A stretch of 64,000 nucleotides of DNA, taken from Actinomortierella ambigua (taxonomy: Eukaryota; Mortierellomycota; Mortierellomycetes; Mortierellales; Mortierellaceae). Shown here piece after piece: positions 21,360 through 34,111 of the stretch (position 1 is the first letter of the stretch; every line of letters begins with the position of its first letter). The notes beneath the pieces are model-generated. The model searched no databases, had not been told where the DNA came from, and was given only the letters and a program-made list of their open reading frames with translations. The stretch is from assembly GCA_016098155.1 (NCBI GenBank), contig JAAAJB010000091.1, forward strand, positions 1 to 64,000, read 5' to 3'. Made by a program: the position numbers and the translations under genes.

Positions 21360-24000
21360 AGCAATCAAGAACGAGCTAGTCCTGTACGCATCTCGATTAA
21401 CCATAGACGCTTAATGCAAGTCATTCAGAAGGTAGTGGTTCTATGCGAACCGATAGACATCTTCTATGGACAGGGAGGAGGGGGCAGAATGACGAAAGGA
21501 TGGCTGGCTATCTTCTTCTGGCTCAGATTTAGAGAGTTCATCAAAAGGAGCACCACGGACTGAATGAAGGGGAGGGTTCGTGCATTGTGCCTGGTGTGCT
21601 AAGGAGAGCATGAGAGCTCTCAAGGTCGTGTGCCGGTGACAGCCATTTTCGGATATTTGGCGATGACAATCCTGAATGAAGGAGGCAAGGGAGGCAAGGG
21701 AGGCAAAGGGGAGGAGTGTCTGGTTTAGTGTACACGGTGTAGATGGTATGCAAAGACGCAAGAGAATGCTCTTTGAAGTGCGAGTGTGAGCAATAGTACC
21801 GGAGTTTTGTCCTCTTCGCGTGTACTTGTGATAAGACAAGGTGCTCTGAACAATATGGCTTATGGGATCATAGGGGGGGGCCCACGCTGCAAGAGAAAAA
21901 AAACAAAAGTAAAAGTGCATCTGCTGCCAAAAAAAAAAAAAAATGGTGTAGTCTTGTCCAATATGGGGTGCCATTGTCCGAAATGGCGGTACGTGATCGG
22001 TCTCGCGTGTTCATACTCCATGACCCCCCGCCCCTCCATGACCATGTCCGAGATGAAATTCTATTTTTGCGTGCACCCCTGCCCGTCGGCTGGGTTGAAG
22101 ACCAAAGCCTACCATGGCGCACAAAGGATATTTATATATATATTTTTTGGTACTACTGCTCACCGCCTCGTGCTTCATTCCATGAGAGATAGCTTGGCTT
22201 GTTTTTCCTCCACGTTGTGGCAACACAACAGCTGTATGAACGGCCATATGGGATGGTCTCTTCGATCTGGAGTAGTGGTTGGTTGGTTGAATCGCGCCAT
22301 TGCTGATCGCCTACATACGCCACTTGATAAGAGAGGGGGCGGGCGCCATAACTTTAGCCTTCCAGCTGTGCATGGCACCATCTGTCCTTGGGAGCAAAGG
22401 AGGAGGAGAAAGAGGAGGAGGAGGAGGAGGAGGAGGAGGGAAGGAATAAGGGAACTCAAGAGGAGTAACAACACTTTTGCATGCGTCAACGTTCATCTGG
22501 TCCCTACCGAGAATTTGAAATCCCCTCCCTTCCTCCCTCCCTCCCTCTCTTCCTCTACTGCCTTTTGGCTCTAGAGGTTACTTTTAACAAGTTGAGACAG
22601 TGTACGCCCATTGGAATGTACGCCAATGGAATGACTTTGACTCTCCCATAAAATATGATATTTACGATGGAGTGTGATAGCGATGGCAAAGAACGCTAGT
22701 ACAAACGAAATTGACCATCCGACATGGTCACAGTGGTATCTTGGGCGCCATCGATTGTGGAGTGGCGCGTCTCCTTATTATTAGTTCTTGATCGCCGACT
22801 CACTCTGGCGCTTTTGTGTTCGCGTGTCGTCTCTTGCAGCAGTGCCTTGCAAGTCCTCCCTTCGTGTCTTTCTATGTCTCGCTGCTCTCGTGTGCCCAGC
22901 TTCGAAGGAGACACAAAAGGGACGAGGAAAGGCAAGCAAGCGAAGCTGTCTCCTTTTTTCTGTTGAGTATGTCGTGCCCTTGTGTGTCTCTGAAACCTCC
23001 CTTTTCTTTGTTGCCAATCCCCGTACACGGTGTGGATGTATATTATTGAGTATGCATATTGGTGTGGTCATCACACAATGCATACTCAGACAGGAAGCCG
23101 TTCCACTGGGCCTCTTTGACTTGTCTGCTGATGCTGCTTCCAACAGATCCATCAGAGGGATTGCATCGCTCTTATCATGCCTCGGGAATGACCCAAAATC
23201 GGCCATCAAGCACATCTTTTTTATCCTTCTTTTTTTGTCCGCACAGACGATCAGGGATATGTGGCCTAAAAGAGCTGCAAACTACAGAAATCCTTCCAAA
23301 TTGTTGGATGTAGGGGTATTTTTCCCTTTCAAAAGGAATGATGGCTGTCACTCGGCTACAGGTGCCTGACCAAGTGGGGGAGCGCGATAGGGAGAGGGAG
23401 GGGAGGAGGAAGAGGAAGGAAGGAAGGAAGGAAGGAAGGGGAGGGAGAGGGCAGGGAGGGGACGGAGCGGGGGGGGGAAGGACGGGGTACGTCCTGCGAT
23501 CGATAATACCAAGATGGATGGAGGATGATGATGCGCCACTTGAGATATTTATGGGTACAGTTGTTGCGTGTGAGAGAGAGAGTGTGTGTGTGTGTGTGCT
23601 TGTGTGTTTGCATCAAGAGCATGGGTATAGGCGGACAAACAGTTACAATGCTGTTGGGCGGGAAGGGCTGAGAATGAGTGTGGGACGAGGGTAAAATATA
23701 GCTCAATCGTACATCTTACCCCTACTCCTGCCCGGGTATCTGTTGAGGGCCGACGCACCTTTCTTCGTTTCCTTTGAATCCAAACGAGACAAACATCGCA
23801 CAACCGTAAAAATACCAGCAATAGTGCTAATAATAAAGCTGCAAACCTTCTTGTGCCGGTCAGCCTCTCCTCTTTTTTACTTTGAAATCCAAAATAATAT
23901 ACAATTGACACAGGGCTAGGCTGGCTGGGCACTCGTTTCCTTCACAGCAGCAGCTCATCGTATATGTGTGTTGGTGTATGCTTCCCTTCCTTTCCTTCCT
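21123..24000. other. gene-poor region with simple repeats
   Basis: This contains a (TC)20 tract at 21317-21356, an A15 run near 21930, an AGG-rich stretch at 22398-22440, GGAA repeats at 23417-23440, and GT repeats near 23585. None of the open frames resembles a known protein, and those near the repeats are low-complexity artefacts. I see nothing else here. Confidence 0.4.
21317..21356. repeat. (TC)20 microsatellite
   Basis: An uninterrupted dinucleotide repeat in a gene-poor segment. Confidence 0.95.
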
Positions 24001-25499
24001 TCTTTTTCCCTCTTTTTTTTTCTCTTTCTTTTCCTTTTCCCTCCTTCCACCCCCTCTCATCATCCTCTAGCATCCTTTCATTGTCCCATTCCCACATCTC
24101 TCTTCCTCTCACACTCTCTCCTTTGGGCACTCATCTCCATCTTTGCAGCAACAAACCAAGTGAATGTAAGCATCTTCTTTATTTGTCTCGCTTTTTGTTC
24201 GGGATCTATCTTCTTTTCGTTCTCCAAGACACAGCCTTGCGCCTGTAGCCTACCAGGTCTCTTTCTCTCCCTCCCTCCCTCCTTCCCTTTCTCTTCCACA
24301 CTCCTCTCTCTCTCACTAGACACGACGTTCGTCCAACGCACACACACATCCACACGACCACACCTTCACACCCCACGCCTTCACACCCACCCACATACAC
24401 ACACATACACCACGCACGGCACTGCCCCTTGCTTCAACCTGTAAATATCTGCAGTCATTGGTCGCCTGAGCAAAGCGAAGCTGGTCGTGCGACGAACAGG
24501 AGAAAAAAAAAGCATCAGAACACACTTGCTGCATGCAATGCTGCCGCTGTCGCGCATATGCCCCCCCCCATCCATCCATGAGTTGATCATCACGTTGTCT
24601 TTGTCGGGCTATTGAGATGACCAAGGAGCTGGAATGGACGGGAGAGAAGGAGGGGAGAGGAAGAGGAGGGGGGGGGAGAGAGAGAGAGAGGTAAAGTGGT
24701 TCTTTCTGCCCCTCCCCCTCTTTCGCCAACTCCACCTCCTCTTCTCCACCCACCACCACCTCCCTTTGACACCTCCCTTCTCCCTCCCTCCCTCCTCCTC
24801 GTCGTCCACCTTTTCCTATTCCTATTATTACGTCCGTTTCCTTGCTGCGCTATCGTGTTGGCCAATTGCTGCCAAGGCACGTAAGCGTCGTTCTCGTGTA
24901 GTCCGGAGGGTTGGTGTACCTGGCACCAAGATAGGGGTGCTGAGGGGCAGTGATGCACCCGAATTAAGCGAGGGCAAAACCTGCCCAATCCAGAGACTAT
25001 CAGTATTGAACCAAGCCTGGGTGATCGGGCCTTGACCACCGCTTCGGCGCTACAGCGAGCGCGGTCTATCGCGCCGCTTCGCGCCTGGTGTTTCTCACCA
25101 TTCCAATTTGTCTCATGGTCTTCCCGCCCCCCCCTCCCCTCTCCGCCCCTTCCACGGGCCCTGGTCTATCGTCCTAAATAGTGTTGGTCAAGGAGGAGGA
25201 GAGAGGAGGAGGAGGAGGAGAAAGGGGAAGAGGGAAGAAGAAGAACACAGCAAGAAGAAGAGGACGACGACGAGGAGGAAGAAGAGGACAGAATGAACCC
25301 TCCCGCTCTCTCTCTTTCTCCCCCCCCGCCCCCCTTCGCCATCAACGACTTGTTCTATTCTCGCCGATCTTTCTCTCTCTCTCGCTCGCTCTATCGTGTT
25401 TCTTTACCTTTCATCCTCCCCACCCGCTGCGTACATACTGGAATGTGGCTGATCACTCACCGTGTGATGTGCCCTGGGGGGATATCAATCTTGTCCAGC

Positions 25500-25550
<51 letters not shown>

Positions 25551-27121
25551 AGAGAGAGAGAGGGGCGCCACAAAGAAAGCGCTGTCTTGTCTTGTCTGTC
25601 TGTCTGTCCTAACTGACCCGGCCTGGCCTGGTCTTGAAGGCATGCTGGCCCCATTGACACACCTATTTCTTGTTTTCTTTGTGTCTTTTCCCTCACTTTC
25701 TTGTTTGCTCTTTGTCTTCTTGCTCTCTCTGTCGAACTTGCTATTCTCGCCTTTTGGGTGAATCCATTTTTGTATGTACCCTCTTTGCATACTCCTCCCC
25801 CTCCTCCCTCTCTCCCTTCGCCCTAGAAGCCAAGAATACTTTCAGAACACCCCCTGTAATCCCACCAGCCTCCCCCCCCCACCCACCCGAGACAAAGAAC
25901 CTGTCGTTCGTTGGCCCTCACGCGACGTTGGCCTTCGTCATCCCCACTCACACCCATCTCCGTCCTCCAAACAAACAGCGGTCAAACAATAGCATGCGGT
26001 GGTAGGGGTGGCACTGCCGCGCAGTGTTGGGCCCATCCACGTCGTCTTTGGCTGAGGCGATCTTTTTTTCTTTTTCACAGCCCTTTCTTTTTTCTCCCGT
26101 TTTTTTTTTCTTCTTCAGCTCGTGTGCCTAGTTCTCCTTTTGGAGTTGAGAGCACACGACAAGGTGCCTTTAAATTCCAGGCAGGCCGCTCCACTTGTTT
26201 GTCTTTTTTCAGTTCTCCTCCCATCCATTCGCCTCACTCGTCAGTGTTTATCTTTGTCCTTCTTTCTTTCCCTGCTCCGTCTGTCCCTGCGCCTTGCCCC
26301 ATTCCACCATCTCTCCTGAGCCTTGCTCTTCTCTCTCTCTCTCTCTCTCTTACTCCCTTCTCTCTCTCTCCCTTCTCTACATCTCTCTCTCTCTCTCTCT
26401 CTTCTATCCCTCTCCTGGGGTGTCTGTGTCCGTGTGTCTGTTCTGAAGAACCAAGTACTTGATTCTCCCCTCTCCTCGATCACCCCTTCATCACCTATAC
26501 CCTCATCTCCACTATCAGTCGTTCCACAACCACAGCCTTGGTGTGAACTTATTTTTATTCCCAACTGTGTGTGATGGGTGGTAAAGCCACGAGCAGCAAG
26601 GAAGCCATGGGGGAGAGGCGCCCCAAGCTCACACGCCCTTTTTCCTCAATACGAAGGAGAAAAGGCGAGAGCACTTTCTTTTTTTGCGCTGGGCTGCGTT
26701 TTCATCGATTTTAATTTGTGTGAACGGAAATTAACCCAGAAATTCCTGTCTTTCTCTCTCTTCTCCTGTCTGCCTGTTTGTCGACAATAGAGCACCCCCC
26801 CCCTCCAAGACGTCCACTTGTCTCTCTTTCTTTTGTCTTGTTGCTGTTACACCTATATTCCCTTATCCCTCCTACCCTTACCCCATCCGACCCACCCCCA
26901 CCTCTGCCTATCATCATCATTGATACCATATAATCTTATCTCCACACCTGTTTTCTTTCCCAATCTATTTGTGTTCCTCGTGTGGTTCTGGCTATCCTTC
27001 TCTTCTCGTCAGCATCAACCCAACCGCCACGCCCTTTTGCTGACACCCAACACCACCAACCAATCCCCACAACACCACCCCTTTCCACCCCTTCTTCCTT
27101 CTTTCGTCCAATCACGACATC
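24001..27121. other. long pyrimidine-rich region upstream of VTC4
   Basis: Most of the plus strand here is C/T-rich (TCTCTC, CCTTCC and TTTTTC patches). There is a (GA) microsatellite at 25504-25545 and a CT-rich stretch at 26328-26407. The last 300 bp before the VTC4 start are the likely leader, ending CCAATCACGACATC before the ATG. Non-coding upstream exons are possible. No convincing protein-coding gene is visible in 3.1 kb. Confidence 0.4.
25504..25545. repeat. (GA)21 microsatellite
   Basis: An uninterrupted GA dinucleotide run, followed after ATGA by a second shorter GA run to 25561. Confidence 0.95.
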
Positions 27122-29069
27122 ATGAAGTTCGGCCAACACCTTGTCGAGTCGATGCAGCCCGAGTGGGCGTTCAACTACATTTCGTACAATGAGCTGAAAG
27201 AAGTGCTCAAGACACGAACTGATACCCAGATCTGGACCGAGGCCGACGAAGGATACTTTGTGGAGCTGCTAGAGCGTGAGCTCGAGAAGGTCTACTCGTT
27301 CCAGTTGGTCAAGGTCGGAGAAATCCAGCGCAAGCTGGCGTACTACAGCTCGCAAGCGCAGGAGATGAAGAAGCGACAGGCCGAGGAAGATACCTGGCGT
27401 GGTCTCGAGGTTGAACTGTACCGCCTCATTGCCGAGATTGACGTCCTGGCCAAGTACACTCGTCTCAACTACACCGGTTTCCTCAAGATTGTTAAGAAGC
27501 ACGACGTAAGTTACCACCGTCTCTTTTTTTTTTGTGATTTTGTGTGAAGAAGGGGGGTGTGGGGAAGGGGATTTTTATTTGAGTTTCTGCCAACAGCGAT
27601 AGCAGGAATGCTGTAGCAGTGATTCAATGGGCCATCACAAACTACAAAAACGGTTGATCATGCTATGGATGCATAGCCGTGATCTCGTAAGTGCAGGGAG
27701 GCTACTACCAACGATTCCCAGTCTAATTAGGCGCCAAGGGAAGGGGGTACGGGTGGGCGACAGCCAAAAGACGTGTGAATCGGAATGATTACAGGCATGG
27801 ATCCCTGGCGAAGAAAAAGTAGAAAAAAAGGAAGAAAAAAAAAGCAGTTACGACAGGTGCATAAGAGCGAGCGAGGTGGTTGCCCATCATGGTTACGACA
27901 ATTGGGTGGATCGGTGGTGTTGTTGTTTGCTTAGAAAGCGCTTCTTCCTCTAGAGTTCTGCCAGGCACACACCCTTCCGACATGACATCAGGTGGTTTGA
28001 CGGGGGAGAGAGAAGGAGAGAGAGAGAGGAGAGAGGTAGAGCGGCATAAGCGGCAGCATCAGCAGCAGGAAAAGATCCGGGTTGCGCTGGGAGGAGCAGT
28101 AACGCACCAAGACTGGGGGGGAGAGCGCAGGAGGTGAGAGAAGGCAAGCTGGGAGAGGAGGCGAGGCGAAGGAAGTCTGCGGCGGCTTTGTTTCCCCGCC
28201 CGCCCCCCCCTCTCGCTCGCTTCTCTTCCGCCGCCGAGGGTCTAAAAAAGAGAGTTGCCAGAATATACAACGTGGTTGTGGGCTTTGAGCGACTTTGGCT
28301 TTGCGCTATTGCGCGGATGGAACAGAGATGGGCTGAGGAGTCTCTTTGCCTTTGTACCTTCTGTTCCGCGGTTATCAGCCCCACACGTACATTGCTTCAA
28401 AAGAGAAAGAAAAAAAGGGGGGAGTGGGAGATGGAGAAAGAGAAGAAAGACAAAGAAAGAGGAGATAGAGACAGTGTGCACAAGGATCGCACAATACAGC
28501 GCACAATGGCCAATGGCATCTATTTTTGGCGCCTAAATAAGAAAAAAGAGTCGTGTGAGGAAGCGCGGTTGTAGTGTTGCGCAGAGAAAGGGGGCTCGAT
28601 GGGGGGATGAAGAGGGATGGTACTTGCTGTACATGTTCTTGGGAGTCAATGCTTGTGCGGGACACCAGGGGCAACAGGAGAGAGGTGATCGGGAAAGAGA
28701 GGGTGTCTGCTGCACAGCGCTACAGCACCATTCATGCCAACCCCCTGCGGGCGGGATACACAGACAGACAAGCGCTCTCCCCCTCTATCTGTTTGTCTCT
28801 CATCCCATATCCACATCCTATCTATCTCCGCCCTGCCAGCTGGTCTGTTAACGGCAGAGGGGCAAACATTCCCTCCCCCCCTCCCCTTCCCTCCCCTCCA
28901 AATGGACGAGACCTTGCTTTGTGTACTGTGTATGGTGGGATCGCCAAGAATAGGATTTGGATTCGGGATTGATTGGGATACCTCTGAACAGCATGATATC
29001 CTCCAACCCTTTATTGCTACACTCCAGCCCCTCTACTCTGTTTTTATGCGGAGATGAAAAAAGTACAAG

Positions 29070-29102
<33 letters not shown>

Positions 29103-31423
29103 GAGAGTGTGTGTGTATGTATGTGAGTGGTGGTGTATATGAAAGAGTGAGAGCGAGGGTTGACTTTAATGTTCCATGCCAACAGGTGTACTCACTACCC
29201 GTCTCTCTCTTTCCCTCTCTCTCCCCCTTCTTTCGCCACCAATAGAAACAAACCCGATGGATGCTCAAGCCCATCTTCCATGTCCGTCTCAACTCCAAGC
29301 CCTTCCACAAGGAGAGCTTCGACACCATCATTGTGCGCCTGTCCAACATTTACCACCAGGTCGTGGCTCGTGGCCAGAAGAACAAGGGTGATGAGCGCTT
29401 CGCCAACTGGGACAGCTCCGCCTTCGTGCGTGACACCACCAAGTACTGGATTCACCCCGACAACATTACCGAGGTCAAGCTTGTTATCATGAAGCACCTT
29501 CCCGTTCTCCTCTTCAACACCAAGAAGGAGTACGAGGAGGATGACTCGGCCATCTCCTCCGTCTACGTCGATAACGAGAACTTTGAGTGCTACCAGAACC
29601 GTCTCGAGAAGACCGATGGTGCCCAGGCCATCCGTATTCGGTACGTTGTTTTTCCCCTCTTCTTATTCGTGGTGAACCCAATTTTGAATTGAGTAAGCTA
29701 AGAGAAAGAACCTTAACTCACTATTGATGTACATGTTTCTTAAAAAAAAACATACAGTTGGTATGGTCCCATGCCCGTGGACAACAGCCAGTGTTTCTTG
29801 GAGCGCAAGGTTCATCGTGAAAAGTGGACAGGCGAGCAGAGTGTGAAGGAGCGTTTCCCCATCAAGACCAAGTACATCAACCCTTACCTCAATGGCACGT
29901 ACACGATGGATGTCAAGTTTGCCAAGCTCAAGGCCACGGGTCAAAAGTCTGTCAAGGATGTGGAGCTGATGCAAAAGCTGGCCAACGATGTGCAGCAGAG
30001 CATTGTCGGCAAGCGGATGCGTCCCAAGGTGCGTGCCTTCTACCGCCGTACGGCTTTCCAGCTGCAGAACGATGCCCGTGTCCGTATCTCGCTCGACACT
30101 GAGCTGTCGCTGATCCGTGAGGATGATTGGAGCCGTGTTCGTGCCGGTGACAACTGGAAGCGTGAGGATGTTGGCATTGACTGGCCCTTCAAGCACCTGC
30201 CCTCGGAGGATATCACCCGTTTCCCCTATGCCGTTCTGGAAGTGAAGCTGCAGACGCAGCACGGCCAGGAGCCCCCAGCCTGGATTGTGGAGCTGATCAA
30301 CTCGCATCTGGTCGAGTCGTGCCCTCGTTTCTCCAAGTACATCCACGGTGTGGCGACACTGCTGGAGGACAAGATCCAGATCCTGCCGTTCTGGCTGCCC
30401 CAGATGGACCAGGATATCCGCAAGCCCCCCAACACCGACTTTGGTCTGACGTCATTCCTGCCACGTGCCTGGCCCATTGGGACACCCCAGATTGCTGTGC
30501 GTCCTGCGATCCCGGCGCGTCCGCGTCTGGAAGGCGGCAGTTCCGAGATCAAGGTCTTGGGCGAGGGAGCAACAACCGGCCCCAAGTCGCTATCAGAGTT
30601 TGAGCCCAAGAAGCCCAAGACGATGGACAAGGCCACATATCAAAAGATGATGGCAGAGAACTCGACGCGCAAGCGTCCCGATAACTCCAACTTTTATGGC
30701 ATGCCCGCGGTGCAAGCTGCGTCGAAGAACAGCCTGGCGGTGTCGCATCCTTTGGTCGACCACGGTCCCGTCACGCCGCTGCCGTTGCCTGGCACGACCA
30801 CGGCGTCTGCGACGCCTCGTCCTCGCGTGAACAACAACAACAACAACAACCTGATGGCACCGCCTCAGAAGCCATGGATGAGCAACCGCGACTCGCAGGC
30901 ATCACTGGGTTCGCAGTTCTCTTCAAACTTGCTGATGTCGGAGAAGAACAATGCCGGCGGTGGCGGCAAGGACGACGGTGAGGGTGCGGATGGCCTGCTC
31001 CGGAAAAAGTCGACGATCAAGCGACGAAAGTTTGGTTTCCGCGAGAAGCGCCCTGGTGCGGTGAAGCGTGTGACGGCACCCGTGCGCATGGAGCCCAAGG
31101 TGTTCTTCGCCAACGAGCGTACGTTCCTGAACTGGCTGCAGTTCTCGGTGTTGCTGGGTTCGATTGCGCTGACGCTGCTCAACTTTGGTGACGACATGTC
31201 GCGTATTTCTGGTGCGGTACTGACGGTCATTACGTTGTTGGCGATGGTGTACGCTCTGGGTATCTTCCACACTCGTCTGTCCAACATTTTGTCGACTAAG
31301 CCCAACCGTCAGTTCCACGACCGTCTGGGCCCAACGGCTCTCTGCGTATTCCTGTTTGGTGCTTACTTCTTGAACTTTTACACAAAGTTTATCCGCACAC
31401 CCGCCCCTGCTGCTGCCCCCTAA
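27122..31423 (+). CDS. VTC4: vacuolar transporter chaperone 4, polyphosphate polymerase
   Basis: Three exons (27122-27505, 29246-29640, 29758-31423) give 814 residues. An SPX domain fills exon 1 ([20 protein letters not shown] to FTGFLK-type [12 protein letters not shown]) with the lysines that sense inositol pyrophosphate. The tunnel-shaped catalytic domain follows: R258 and R260 in RIRWYG match yeast R264/R266, [11 protein letters not shown] carries a substrate lysine, and E421 in VLEVKLQ matches the metal-binding Glu426. A 130-residue Ser/Pro/Asn-rich linker with an Asn run leads to a three-helix VTC/DUF202 membrane domain ([20 protein letters not shown] and on). It makes polyphosphate from ATP and moves it into the vacuole. 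Intron 1 is 1740 bp, far longer than others here; intron 2 is 117 bp. The linker makes it longer than yeast VTC4 (721). Confidence 0.95.
27506..29245 (+). other. 1.74-kb first intron of VTC4
   Basis: It begins GTAAGT and ends CACCAATAG. It contains purine-rich tracts and a GA microsatellite (29072-29107). Open frames inside it on both strands are low-complexity. It splits the SPX domain exactly after KIVKKHD. Confidence 0.85.
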
Positions 31424-32193
31424 GAAACCCCCCCTCCCTTTTTCAACAACACGATCACAATCAAACGTGTGTGTGCGTGTGCGTGTGTGTTTGCGCCCGA
31501 CAAGAAGAAGGAGTCTTCTTCAACGCGGGTCTTTACCCTTTCCTCTCTCACCTCTCACTCACCCTCCCGCGTTTTCTTTTTTGTGTCAAGGAGAGAAGCG
31601 TCATTATTCCCTACCCCACCTGCTCCGCCTTTGTGTGTGTGTGAGTGTGGGCGTTTTTTTTCCCAATTTTTAGTAGCCCTCCCACACTCCAATTCATAAT
31701 TTGCATTCTTTCGCCTCTCTATCAGTTTTTGTCGTTGTGCTTTTGTGTGTCCTTTTTTTTTTTCCTTTCTTACAAACGCTTTTTTTTCTTCTTCAGATTC
31801 AGACTACCCACTCTTTTTTTTCCATAGTTACCAAAAAACAATGATCCATTGACATCTTTAAACTTTGTGGAGGGGGAATGTGATTGCATGAAAAAGTAAT
31901 TTTATATAATAACGTCGAGGGCGGGAAACTAGTTTTTCTCTTTCAGGTACTTTTGGTGCGTCGAGTTTTGTCCACTCACGACCACTACGCGATTACAGAG
32001 TTGTAGGGTTAGAGAGAAAAAGAATAGGGGCTATATGTTAGAATACTTTTTCCTTCTTCATCCTCTTCATCCTTCTCTACCTTCTTCTTCCTCTTCTTCC
32101 TCTTCTTCCTTTTCTTCCTTTTCTCCCTCTTCTCCTTCTTCTCCTTCTCCTTCTTCTTCTTCTTCTTCTTCAACAACCACAAAGAAAAGGCAG
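31424..32193. other. convergent 3' region between VTC4 and the VTC1-like gene
   Basis: Pyrimidine- and GT-rich 3' flank of VTC4, with TTTTATATAATAA near 31900 as a possible polyadenylation signal. The CTT/TTC-rich run at 32050-32175 is an antisense Lys/Glu repeat if read from the minus strand, but it lies beyond the preferred stop of the neighbouring gene. Confidence 0.5.
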
Positions 32194-34111
32194 TTAAGCT
32201 TTCATCGCTCTTGGCAAAAGAGAGAGAGAGAGAAGGGGGAAAGTTACACTCACCATATGCATTAAAGGCCATGATGCCGACGAGCAAGACGGTGATGACG
32301 GTGGGCGCCAAGCGGTCGTAAAAATGCGCGCCCTCTTCTTCATCGCGCTGCTTGAGCATCCACTCCATGCGGATGTGGAACTGAGTGGTGGAGTAGATGA
32401 TGGTGATGAGGGTGCACATGATGAGGGCGAGGCCGATCCAGGGGGTGGCGGACCTCTGGGAGTTTCCAAAGGAGAGCAAGGTCATGGAGAGGGTGCCGAG
32501 CAAGATGGCGACCTTGATCCACTCGAGAAAGATGCGCTCGTTACTGAACATGGACTTGAGCTCGCCGTTCGAGTACGTAAACACCGGTGGTGGTGATGGT
32601 GGTGATGATGATGATGCCTTGGACGCCGGCGTCGTCCTCTTACTCTTCCGAAGTGGACGGGCCCCGCACCATCGAAGGGCTGGGAAGAGCTTTAGGAGAG
32701 GCGCTGGTGCACGCCAGGAGAGACCGCTGCGGCGGTGACGGCGGCTCTTGCTCGTCGTCGTCGTCGTCGTTGTCGTCGGGTTGTCTTTTGGTGGCACTGG
32801 TGGTGGTGGGTTCGGGCCCAGGGGCGTTTGCTCACTGGGGATGTCAGGAGTGGGCGGCGACAGCAGCAACTGGGGGCGACCGTCTGCGTCTGCGGCGGCG
32901 AGGGTAATCGAGGAGGCCCTGCCCTTTCCCTTGTCATTCTGAGTCGTGTTGTTCATATTATTAATGTTGTTGTTGTGATGGGTATTGTTGTCGACCGTCT
33001 GATTGGCAAGGTTTATGGTCGCATAAGAGTCGAGCCGTTCAAGGCGGAGTGCGGACAAGGATGACAACGACTCCTTATCCCCATCATCATCGTCCGGCCT
33101 GTTATTCGTGTTCAGGGGTATAGAAGGAGGCCGAAGTCCCGCCGATGGAGACGTCGATGACGAGAACGAGGAGGAGGCTTTTTTTTTTTGGTGTGTATTA
33201 TTTGAGCAAATCATAATTCACACAAAGGTACACATGCGCAAGACATATTTAAGGGACGTTTTTTTTTTTTTTTTTTTTTGCGGTTTAGAAACAGAACAAA
33301 AACAAAAAAGCATGAAAGAAGAAAGGGGGGGGGAGGGTTAGGGAACCACAAAGAAGTAAAGAATGCAAAAAAAAAAAGGTGTTAGTACTTGCTATCATGG
33401 TTGGTTCAAGAAGAGTCTTTGCTGTCAATGACAGGGGGGGGGGGGTCCGTCCAATCACTTCTTTCTTGCACAGAAAGAATGAGGGAGCCATGGGCTCTTT
33501 TTTCATTGTACTCGATTTTGGGTTTTGGGGGTCAAATCTTGCAAAGGAATCAAGAGTGTGAAACAACGGGAAGGAACTATTTTACCTTGGGATGGCAGTT
33601 CAAAGTCTAAAGTGTATGGTCGGGGCTCAGCGTTGGAGGTGACATTGAGCGTGCTGTGGTGCGAAGATGGTGAGGTGTAGACGCTGGAGGGTGCTGAAGG
33701 GGGAGGAGGCATAGGATATAATTGCCCACCAGATGTGGCAGCGCCACCAGTACCAGTACCAGCACCAGCACCAGCACCAGCAGCGTGTTGGCGTGAAGGT
33801 TGGTCGTCGTTGGACTCGGACATTCTGATCTGTGGAAGGAAGTCAAGTGGTGGAAGAGGGTCGGTACGTTGTTGCGAGGTCAAGTACGAGGACGGTTGTT
33901 GTTGTTGTTGTAGTCGTTGAGGGGAAGAGGGAGCGGCAGTGGCCATCGAACGGGCAGAGATGGAGCCGTGCAGTGTGTTGGACGACGATGCTGCCGAGGG
34001 CTCCTGCCACGGCACAGACAAAGGAGTGTACGGCATATTAGTCGTTTGGGCGAGTGCAGGGCGATTGTCGTCGCGCGAGTGGTACTGTGGTAATGGAGTA
34101 GAGTTGGACAT
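32194..34111 (-). CDS. VTC1-like protein with long disordered N-terminus (DUF202 domain)
   Basis: Exon 1 is 34111-33586 (MSNSTPLPQYHSRDD to the split Gly of LPSQ). Exon 2 is 33177-32254. A 14-bp last exon, 32207-32194, adds AMKA, for 487 residues. About 385 residues are low-complexity (Ser, Pro, Thr, Asn, Gly). The C-terminal 100 form a three-helix VTC/DUF202 domain: FSNERIFLEWIKVAILLGTL, then LALIMCTLITIIYSTTQFHI and RLAPTVITVLLVGIMAFNAY. It parallels the VTC4 membrane domain ([20 protein letters not shown]). Known role of the domain: scaffold of the vacuolar polyphosphate polymerase complex. It lacks SPX and catalytic domains. The last exon is uncertain; the donor at 32253 (GTGAGTG) is good, but two acceptors are possible. 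Confidence 0.75.
33259..33279. repeat. poly(T) tract, 21 nt, in intron of the VTC1-like gene
   Basis: A homopolymer within intron 1 of the minus-strand gene. No direct repeats flank it. Confidence 0.9.

Noticed and set aside
21786..22574. 262-residue open frame on the plus strand
   Set aside because: Low-complexity Lys and Arg runs from AAA and AGG repeats, with no similarity and no splice context.
27950..28384. Open frame opposite the VTC4 intron as a possible nested gene
   Set aside because: The composition follows the GA-rich repeats; it has no recognisable motif and ends within repeats.
29663..30346. 227-residue frame antisense to VTC4 exon 3
   Set aside because: A codon-bias shadow of VTC4 without independent features.
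32009..32193. Extension of the VTC1-like gene through a Lys/Glu-rich tail
   Set aside because: A good donor (GTGAGTG) ends the TM domain at 32254, and the tail is a translated TTC/CTT repeat. The spliced AMKA end is simpler. It remains possible.
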